Source: Baffinella frigidus
Taxonomy: Eukaryota > Cryptophyceae > Cryptomonadales > Baffinellaceae
Assembly (NCBI GenBank): GCA_026770585.1
Contig: MU646326.1
Location: 802,521-816,527 of the forward strand
Direction: 5' to 3'
Length of the DNA stretch: 14,007 nt
The number at the start of each line of letters is the position of its first letter. Positions within the stretch are counted from its first letter, which is position 1. Positions 1 through 9,200 of this stretch are shown piece after piece. A program made the translations under genes and the position numbers. The notes under the pieces were generated by a model. That model saw only the letters and a list, made by a program, of their open reading frames with translations. It did no database searches and was not told the origin of the DNA.

Positions 1-1
1 C

Positions 2-95
<94 letters not shown>

Positions 96-130
96 GACCC
101 TCAACCCTCAACCCTCAACCCTCAACCCTA
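1..130. repeat. CCTCAAC heptamer array before S5 acceptor
   Basis: About 18 tandem copies of a 7-bp unit, CCTCAAC (a CCCTCAA register), with one CTCGACC variant. It resembles the C-rich strand of a TTTAGGG-type telomere with a shifted base. It ends 5 nt before the accag acceptor of the S5 exon, so in RNA it would act as a C-rich pyrimidine tract. The array continues beyond the left edge of the window. Confidence 0.9.
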
Positions 131-136
131 CACCAG

Positions 137-214
137 GCTGTTCCTCTGGGCGTGACGGGGTTCGCGGCTGCGGTCTTCTGGCTCATCTTCTCCACTATGA
201 TGTGGATGTGCGAG
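137..214 (+). CDS. Exon: S5 helix of repeat n
   Basis: 26 codons in phase 0 between an acceptor at 135-136 (accag) and a donor at 215 (gtaccc). The peptide starts [13 protein letters not shown] and ends in STMMWMCE. The stretch [17 protein letters not shown] is a clean hydrophobic helix of S5 type, ending with the acidic residue often found at the outer end of S5. The upstream exon should end in the S4-S5 linker. In repeat n+1 the intron falls at the matching place, just after the ECK of that linker, which supports this start. The 3' part of this exon is copied at 351-383. Confidence 0.75.
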
Positions 215-3200
215 GTACCCTCTGCACCCGAAACCCGCCTAATAGGCAGCAGAAGGTATAGTGGATTGCAGCAGGTTCACGGTGACGAAGGGAGGGAGGT
301 GCGAAAAGAGGTGTCAGGGGACCCTAAACCCTGAACCCTAAACCCTAAACTTCATCTTCTCCACCATGCTGTGGATGTGCGAGGTACCTCCTGAACCCTA
401 CACACTCAACCCCAAACCCAACACCGCAACCCCCAAACTTCAAACCCCACACCCTGCACCCGCCCAGTGGATTGCAGCAGGTTCACGGTGACTAAGGGAG
501 GGAGGTGCGAAACCCGCCTGACAGGCAGTGGAAGGTATCCCTTAAGTGGCCAGTAGGCTCATACGCCCTACCGTAGGGCCCTAGGACCTGCCTAGGACCT
601 CTTGGCGGTCAAATTTGACCGGCTGGCCACTTAAGGGATAGTGGATTGCAGCAGGTTCACGGTGACGAAGGGAGGGAGGTGCGAAAAGAGGTGCTAGGGG
701 ACCCTGGACCGTAAACCCTGAACCATACACCCTGAACCCTAAACCCCCATCCCTCAACCCTCAACCCTCAACCCTAAACCCTGAACCCTAAACCCTATGC
801 CCTAAACCCAAAACCCCCATCCCTAAACCCTAAACCCTAAACCCTAAACCTTAATCCCTAAACCCCAAACCCCACACCCCAACCCCTACATCCCACACGC
901 AGGATTCCAACCACATCGTGACGGGGAGCAACGGCGTGACGCAAGCGCAGCGCTTCAAGGACGTGCCGAGCGCGATGCCGTACACCCTCATTCTGCTCTC
1001 GGGCGATTACCCGCTGCTTGACTTCACCATCTGGGGCAAGGTCTGTCTCCCCCACCAGCCCTTAGGGAAGGACTGAAAGGTCGATTTTCAGACCGCGGAA
1101 TCACCTTGCAGCGGGGGTCGGATCCGACCCCGCTGCAAGGTGATTTCGATCCGACCCCGCTGCAAGGTGATTTCGATCCGACCCCGCTGCAAGGTGATTT
1201 CGAGGTCTGAAAATCGACGATTTGGTGCTTTTGTGAGGGTTGGTGGTCAGCCCCCTATTCTATCCTTGTCTGAATGTGTTGTATCCTTCTGGACATGAAT
1301 TAGATCCTGCTCCGTGCACCCCATCTTGCTGAGGCGCTGACGAGACAGACGCATGTACCGCATGTACCTACCTACCTACCACGCCAGGTCATTTGTGAGA
1401 ATTCAAGTCAGAAGTCTTTTTTAAAAATTGTACCCGGATCCGATTTTTTTTATTCATACCGGACGTGGAAAGGACGAGGAGTTGCGTGTCGCCAGGTTAG
1501 TACGTACCATTCAGTACCACGAAACGAACCGTTGCGTCCTGAAATTCCCAGTAATGACCTGCCGTGGTACCTACCTGTACCGCCGACATCTGTTCATAGG
1601 ATGGGCACGGGGACTGACTGGAGAGCAGGACACACGGTGGGCTTCGAGAGTGTCGTTGTCCCCGGATTCCGGGGTGTTACGTGACCAATTTGCATAGAAA
1701 AATCCTTGCAGTTAATTTTCTGAAGGTAAGTTGACTTTTGAGCAAAGGTTCGTAGTCCACCGTGTAAGCCACGGGAGCATGTAGCAACTTTTGAAATTAA
1801 AAGTATCAATGACAATGTTTTTGACCATGATTTAATAGCATATGATGTTCCTTCCAGTGACCTAATAATGCGAATGATTGGATCGGGTAATTGCGATAAA
1901 AAAGAGCTGCACCCTCGGTACCTGCTGTGAGAACAGTCCGTTCAAATTTCTCAGAAGTTGACAAAATGGCTCCAATTTTTCGATTTTCTATTATTTCCCG
2001 TGGCCAACTTCTCTGCACAGCGCTCTACCTGCTGTGAGAACAGTCCGTTCAACACGGATCGAAACCAACGATCTAATCTCGGCAAGTATTTATGATAGAT
2101 ACGCGCCGGCAACGAAATTTACTACATACATGGATCATACCAGTAATTATAAAAGCATTTGTGTAGTGAAATTCGATGCCGGTGCGTATTTATCATAAAT
2201 GCTCGTCCGGATGAGATCGTTCAATACGGATCGAAACGATCTCATCCGGGAACATGTTCAATTCAAAAGAAAATGGCCCATCAAACCGGATTCTGGCCCT
2301 AATCAAATTTACTTAGGGCCCTAATTTACCTTCGTCCAACTCCTATGCACAAATAGGGTTTCATTTTCTTTTGAACTAAACATGTCCCCGGATGAGATCG
2401 TTCTATACGGATCGAAACCAACGATGCCGGCAGCTGCGCCGCGGTTGGGCAGGTGAGCTTTAGTGTAAAGCGACTCGCAAGGGACACGTCGCTGTACAGG
2501 ACAGTCGCTTGACACTGAAGCGAGAAGAAAATTCTGTGACTGTCTTCCTGACGTGCCTCTTCACACGTGACTGTCTTCCTAACGTGCCTCTTCTTCGCAC
2601 GTGACTGTCTTCCTAACGTGTCTCTTCACACGTGACTGTGTTCCTAACGTGGCTGCTCGCAGGTGATGTGCTTCCCGATGTGCGTCTTCGCAGGTGACTG
2701 TCTTCCTGACGCACGTGACTGTCTTCCTAACGTGGCTCTTCGCAGGTGACGTGCTTCCTGATGTGCGTCTTCGCAGGTGACTGTCTTCCTGACGCACGTG
2801 ACTGTCTTCCTAACGTGGCTCTTCGCAGGTGACGTGCTTCCTGATGTGTCTCTTCGCGGTATCGGTGGTGTCCGTGCCGTCCTCGATCATCGCCCAGGGC
2901 TTCACGGACCTTGCGGTCCGCGCGCGCGAGAAAAAGACAGGCGGGAAGAAGAAGGCGAAAGAGGTCTCCCCGCCTCCCCCCTTTTGCCATGGCCTACCAC
3001 CCTGGAGTCAACTTGTGGGCAAATCGTAAGTCAATCAAAAGTTAACTGTCCACAGGGTAAGTTGACTTATGATTAAACGTCCGTAGTCCACTGTGTGGTA
3101 CGGTAGCCTCGGGCTTCACGGAACTTGCGGTCCGCGCGCGCGAGAAGAAGACAGGCGGGAAGGAGAAGGCGAAAGAGGTGCTGTCCGTAGGAACAACCCT

Positions 3201-6200
3201 ATGTCTCTACGGATGGCCTACCGTATGGTCCTATGGAAAATTGGGTTGCCGAGCCCCTTTTGCTGTCGCATACCACCCTGGAGTCAACTTTGGGGCAAAT
3301 ATGACGTCAATCTCCCACAAAAGCACTCGGGTTCCACACTCTGGTACCGCCCCACTGATCCGAACTGACCTGCACCCGCACCGAGCAAACTTGTCGACTT
3401 GCGACAAGTGTGCGCGAGAAGAAGACGGGCGGGAAGAAGAAGGCGAAAGAGGTGCGCCCACATTCCACTCAAAGCGAGAGCGCGGCCCACCGAGACAAAA
3501 GTCGAGAGTGGAACGTCGCAAAGCAAAAGTGGAACCTCTGTTAACTTAAGAAGTAACAGTGGATTCCACTCAGCAGCCACCAGGGGCTTCACGGATACAG
3601 TCCATCTAAACCATTTGTACTAGAATCTTATCCGTTTCCATTTGATTCTAACCGCATTTCCCCCGGATGTCCGGGGGGAAATGAACTCGGCCGCTGCTAA
3701 GTGGCTGGTATCGCCTCACTGATGCAAACTGACCTGTCGACTTGCGACAAGTTCATAGATTTCGACGCCTTCGTCTAGCAAAAATGGCTCCAAGCCCCGT
3801 ACATTTTTTTGCGACAAGTTTGCTCGGAGCGGGTGCAGGTCACTTCGCTTCAGTGAGTTCATAACCAAAATGAATAAAATCGCGAATGCCGCCCCTGCTT
3901 CTCTCACCGTTTATCTTCGTATACGTTGTATACTTGGTGATATACGACTCTGGGTAGGTCCCTCGAGATTATCTTCTCTCTCGTGTGACCTCCCCAGAGC
4001 CAACCAACCCTGAGTCTATCACCGAACGTATGCGCTGGTCCACTGGAAGATGTCATCGATCAAAGTGAAGGCAAGTGCCAAGAAGCTTATCCGGGAACAA
4101 GTATTTTTCTTTTAAAAGCTGGCAATGAAAATTACTACACAACTGGTCACGTCCGAAGCAATTGTGTGGTAATTTTCGTACGGATTTTTTAAAAGAAAAA
4201 TACTTGTTCCCGGATAAAAGCCCTTGATTACCAAGCGCCCAGAAACGGACTTCCAAGAAACTACTGGACTTGAGTTCATCGGCACTTCCACTCGGTGGGC
4301 TTCGAGGGTTTCGGGGCCCCTGGATTTAGCGGTAACGTGACCAAATTTGCACTAGAAAATCCTTAAAGTTAAGTGCCCACAGGGCGAGTTGACTTTTGAT
4401 GACAGGCCCTTGGTCCACCGTGTGGCACGACTGCTCTCATCTCGAAAGATAACTGAACCAGTCCCCTAATTAGCGTTTTATTTAATTAGCAGGCCTAATT
4501 AAATGTACTACGCCCTAACTAATTTCTCCTATGCAACCTCCTAGTGAAAAGGAACGGATTCAGTTATCTTCCGAGATGAACTCCATCGCGTCCAACCTTT
4601 CAGTCCTTACCATTGCCAGGAAAAAGCCTTACAATTGCACTCTTACGCCTTTTCAATAAGGACATGGAGAACATTCCTGGTACACACCGGACGTGCCTGG
4701 TACAAATCGGTTTTAAAACCTACTTTTACCGGTAGTTTCTTCAGTCCGGTCGCAGGACCTCCGTACCATTGCCATACACCATGTCCCAACGGCTTCTGTG
4801 TCGATGTTAATTGGGCAATGGACTAAAAATGGGGTAGTTAGGCCTACGGTATTGCCTAGGACCTCCTACTGTAGGCCAAAATCCTAGGACTTTTTGGTCG
4901 TAGGAGCCCTACGGCCTACGGTAGGCAAGTTTTAGTCCATTATCCTACGAATGTGGTGTTGTTTTGGCGAACCACCCATAACCTGTGACGGGACGCAGGC
5001 GGAGCTCTTCACTCATAACCTCTTTAAATTATCAGGTTATGAGGGCAGGACAGCCCTGCCACTCCACGCAACGATGACCTGTATCTCAAACTCCTCTGCT
5101 TTCAAAGCCAACTCGCCTTCAATCGCTCACAAATCGGTCAACTTATCCGGATTACGGATTAAAATACTTTTAGAAGCGCGGGAATGATAGAAAGACTCAA
5201 CCAAAACAGCCCTGTTTGATACACAGGCCACCGTCGCGTGGCTCATAACCTGACCTGTACACTCATAACCTGACAGGTGGAGATTGCGGTGCCGACGTAC
5301 GTATCTCGAGGACGGATCAGTCGCGTCCAACCGTCAGTCCTTACCATTGCCATACACCATTTCCTGACGGCGTCTGTGTTGTTTGGGCGAAGCACTCATA
5401 ACCTGTTTGGGCGAAGCACTCATAACCTGTTTGGGCGAAGCACTCATAACCTGTTTGGGCGAAGCACTCATAACCGGGACACATAACCTGTGACGGGCGG
5501 AGATCGGCGCTCATAACCTACCCTATGCACTCATAACCTGTCTCAGCCGCGTCCAACATCCAACCTGACACAGGCGGAGATCGCGGCGCCGAAGTACCTT
5601 GAGGACGGGTCCGTGGCGACGGACCCGTCGCCACGGGTATGCCTAACTACCCCATTTTCAGGCCGTTAGCCTATGAGGTTGGTGGCGTCGGCGTACCAGC
5701 ATAGCGCGGCCAAACCAGATTCCCGTGTCGTCGTCCGGAGAGAGGAGCGTCTGGATGTTTGATGTTTGAACCTGATACAGGCGGAGATCGCGGCGCCGAA
5801 GTACCTTGAAGACGGGTCCGTGGCGTCAAACATCCAGACGCTCCTCTCTCCGGACGACGACACGGGAATCTGGTTCGACCGCGCTATGCTGGTGCAGTGG
5901 ACCTACCCTAACACATACCCGTCGGGGCCGGACTCATTGAGTATGTGTGGAGGGTAGGTATGCGTTGTGGTGTCCTTCCTTCAGGCATACTTCCTTGCAG
6001 GGGGAAATCGGGGGCCGGCCGAAGGAGTATGTGTGGAGGGTAAGCATGTGTTACGGTAGCCTGTGTTAGGGTAGGTGGACTGTACGCCACCAACCCCCAC
6101 GGAAGGACCAAATCGATTCATTTCGACCTGCTCCCAAAAGTTGATTTTGTACCAAGATTGGGACAAAAGTTGACACAGAGTGGGTTCGACCGCGCTATGC

Positions 6201-9200
6201 TGGTACGCGTATCTTACACAATCTTTTTATCAATTGGTTTTAGAAAGTCAACTCCCCCACGAAACCGTCAACTTAATATCTTAATTGGTAATAGTAAACA
6301 ATACGTGGACGATTTTGTTGGTAAGTTGACTTTCTGAAACTAATTAATGAATACATTCTATGAGATAAACGCCCTGCCCTCTATTCTCACTTCATACTCC
6401 ACGCACGATTCTTGGACTGACTGAGTCCATCTATTCAACCCAACAGGAAAATCCTAGGCCCCTAGGGATTTCCTACCGTAGGTTCCTACGGAATGTTTAC
6501 TTTTGAACCTAAGAAATCTCCAGATTTGGCTATTTCTCTCGTTAGCCAGTCAGCTCTACAGCCAGATCTGGCTATTTCTCTCGCAAGCCAGTCAGCTGTA
6601 CATTCATGCGTGGCTCCCTTGCAGCTGGTCCCCTGCTTCTGCCACCGGCGGTGGCAAAAGCACGGCTGTGGTAGAGCCATTCCGGGAGGACTTGTCGCGA
6701 TTTCGATTTCGGGATTTCAAGGTTTCAGACTTCAAAAAGGTTTTAAAGGTCGTAAAACGTTTTAAAACACACCGTTTCAAATCGCATGGTACAAATGAAG
6801 TCTGAAATTCTGAAAATCTCAAATCGAAAAACGCGACAAGTCCTACCGGAATGGCTCTAGGTTAACAGATTTGTGGGCGATTGAAGGCGAGTCGACTTTG
6901 AAAACAGAGGGATTCGAGATACAGGTCATCGTTGCGTGAAGTGATCTCCGCCTGTCAGGTTATGAGTGCACAGGTCAGGTTATGAGTGGCCCAGTCGCTG
7001 GTGGCAGCAGCACGGGCCGAAAATGCCTTGGTAGCCCGCTGTGTGGTCCCTCACCTGAATCCATCTTCGTGAACCACCAACCCTCACGGGAGGATCAAAT
7101 CGTCGATTTTAAAACGTGGGTTTACCTGGACAGACCCCCCTTTTCGGGGGGTCTGCCCAGCGAACCGAAGGGTTTAAAATCGACGATTTGGTCCTCCCGG
7201 GAGGGTTGGTGGAAGAGGCGACTGGGCCATGCAGCCGTTACGAAGATGCATTCGCGTGAGGGACCTTATCCGGGAAAACTTTTTCTTTCTTTCATCTGAC
7301 GGCAATCAAAATGACTACACAAATTCTTAGATATTACCAACACGAACGAACTTTTTCGTCGCCATCAAATTCAAGAAAAAATAGGTTTCCCCGGATAAGA
7401 CCACACAGCGGGCTACGAAGGGATTTTCGGCCCAAATCGGGCCACCATGGGAGCACCACTGCCACACCTGCTTCTCCCCTGCCCCTGCCCCTGCCCCTGC
7501 CCCCCCGTGTTTCTGTCACCGTACAACCATCACCGTGAACCCATCAACTTTATCTCAGAAAACGAGTTCTAAAACTCGTTTTCTTAAGTCAATTCCTTCA
7601 CAATTTTGTCAACTTATGCGGAGAGTAAAGAATAAGTTGACGAATTTGTAGGGGAATTGACTTAAGAAAACGAGTTTTAGAACTCGTTTTCTGAGATAAA
7701 ACTGTAGGCACCGACGGTTTCTTGGTTGTCGTTCTTGGAGCCGTTTGCTCGTTCTTGGAGCCGTTTGCTCGTTCTTGGAGCCGTTTGCTCGTTCTTGGAG
7801 CCGTTTTAAAGTGGACGACTTGACGGCCGCGGAAGATCTCGGGGAACCCTGACCACTTCAGGGATACGGCGACCTCGCTCATAAGACCCCCCCCCCCCCA
7901 GGGACCCTACAGTAGTAGGGGTCAGAAAAGTCGAGATGCCTGCCGGAGCTTCCCAATGCGTGACGAGGGTCTCCTTGCCGCGCCCCGGGGTGAATGGCTC
8001 CAAGAGAGGACCGTTCTAGAGGGTCACGTCCAGCGGAGTGTCCTAGATTAGTACCACAGCGTCGTTTCAACTACGGGGGGATTTGCCACGGGGGATTTTC
8101 GGGACGTGATTTTGAGCCGTGGGTGGCAGTGCTTCATTTCGCTGAACGTGGTCTCGGTGGTGGTCGAATCCGACGCATCGCTCGTCGAGTACTATGGCGC
8201 CGAGGTGCTACCCACCTCAATCACGAACCGCACCCCCAGGCCGCGCCAGGTCAGAAGTCGTGCCTTCATTTTTACTGCACGACCTTGAAGTAAAGTTGAT
8301 TCTACCTGGGAAACACGCCAAAAGTTTTGGGAATTGGAGCTTTTTTCCGCCGTAATAATGTTTTTAAACAAGAATGTGTACCAGGACGAGCCTTGTATAG
8401 TGGACGAGTGAGTATGAAAATGAGCCATCGCTCGTCGAGTACTACACTCGGAGCCAGAACATTTCGCCTAAGTCAACTCCTCCTGAAAGCTAGCGCCTCA
8501 AGTCAAATGCCTAGTCCCACACCAGGGTCCATCTAAACGAAATCAGGGGAAAGTTGACTTAGGTGAGCTGATTGACTTAGCTGAAATCTTGTGGGTCGGA
8601 GTGTACTACGGCGTCAAGGTGCTACCCACCAGCCAAATTACCGAACCGAATCCCAGGATACCAACCTTTCCGTTACCTAATCCGTAGGACCCCCCCTACA
8701 TCCCTACGGGTTGTCTACCGTAGGGTCCTGCGTCTTATCGCTTAGGGTTTTTTCAAAATCCATTCGAAGTCCGCTGTGTGGATACATCTCTCACGCGAAC
8801 CCATCGGGAGACAGAACCAATCAGGTGTCGATGCGCGTGATTGTAACCAGACTTAATTGGTTAACGGACTGAAAACCGGGTAGTTAAGCCTACGGTATTT
8901 CCTACGGTAGACCGTAGGCACCCAGGGGGGCTCCTACGATAAAAAAGATCATAGGGGTCCTACGGCCTACCGTAGGTCCTACGGCCTACCTAACCTCCCG
9001 GTTTTCAGTCCGTTATCCTATGAGACTAGAGCATGCCAGTCTGGCGCCAGCGGGTTCATCTCCACAAAAGTATTAATTAATTGCTTTTGGTGCAACGAAA
9101 TTTACTACACAAACGCTTTACTACTACTTTTATGAGCAAATCGTGTAGTAATTTTCGTTGCCGAAAGCAATTAATTAATACTTGTATGGAGATTAGGGTG

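Larger units (their letters stand above)
311..902. other. Intron with exon copies, TA element and heptamers
   Basis: Intron between the microexon and the pore exon. It holds a copy of the S5 exon end (351-383), a broken microexon copy (481-508), an inverted-repeat element (538-638), an intact microexon copy (655-690) and degenerate telomere-like sequence to the acceptor. No other coding signal seen. Confidence 0.6.
1041..2828. other. Intron 1.8 kb: nested hairpin elements and acceptor minisatellite
   Basis: Between the pore and S6 exons. In order: a family-A inverted repeat (1052-1247), a low-complexity stretch without recognised features (1250-1630), a family-E element (1632-1765), a direct repeat of about 27 nt (1918-1945 and 2026-2052), two nested hairpin elements (2087-2200 and 2238-2399), and a minisatellite (2536-2828). 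Confidence 0.6.
2964..5780. other. Intron 2.8 kb: S6 exon-end copies, hairpins, repeats of linker-exon start
   Basis: Between S6 and linker exons. It holds two copies of the S6 exon end, family-E elements (3015-3102 and 4290-4424), a family-F element (3574-3707), an inverted repeat (3715-3865), a family-B element (4087-4217), other inverted repeats (4438-4578 and 4817-4942), arrays with CACTCATAACCTG (4970-5560) and an inverted copy of the linker exon (5688-5760). 3865-4080 shows no recognised feature. Confidence 0.6.
5892..8129. other. Intron 2.2 kb: hairpin elements and tandem repeats
   Basis: Between linker and S1 exons. It holds GTATGTGTGGAGGGTA repeats (5901-6080), a copy of the linker-exon end near 6183, inverted repeats 6240-6340, 6674-6857 and 7549-7700, a 42-bp tandem pair (6520-6603), a right inverted arm (6862-6990), a composite with family-A and TTATCC elements (7018-7440) and a 20-bp tandem repeat (7735-7803). 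In 7810-8129 I see only short hairpins and a run of 14 C. Confidence 0.6.

Noticed and set aside
1-130. Chromosome end (true telomere)
   Set aside because: The array is CCCTCAA rather than a clean telomere unit, it is followed by coding exons that need upstream exons, and similar arrays recur inside the gene.
1428-1697. Open frame of 89 codons in the pore-S6 intron
   Set aside because: It overlaps the family-E element, has no recognisable motif or exon-like composition, and lies within an intron whose flanking exons join in phase without it.
3178-3623. Overlapping open frames on both strands near the S6 copies
   Set aside because: They are shifted frames of the copied exon end and GC-rich element sequence; the six frames are mutually overlapping and no domain is visible.
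5381-5475. CRISPR-like array
   Set aside because: The 24-bp units are direct tandem repeats with no unique spacers, inside a eukaryotic intron.
6493-6805. Open frames over the 42-bp tandem pair, as a possible exon
   Set aside because: The repeat and the following hairpin element explain the frames; no splice-flanked segment with channel-like or conserved residues is seen.
7598-7882. Minus-strand frame of 94 codons
   Set aside because: It runs through the 20-bp tandem repeat and a hairpin element; only the first 25 residues look protein-like, and no homologous family is recognised.
8060-8129. Longer S1 exon starting at 8060
   Set aside because: It reads well just before S1 ([10 protein letters not shown]) but needs a phase-2 exon before it, while the AG at 8129 joins the linker exon in phase. 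Not excluded.
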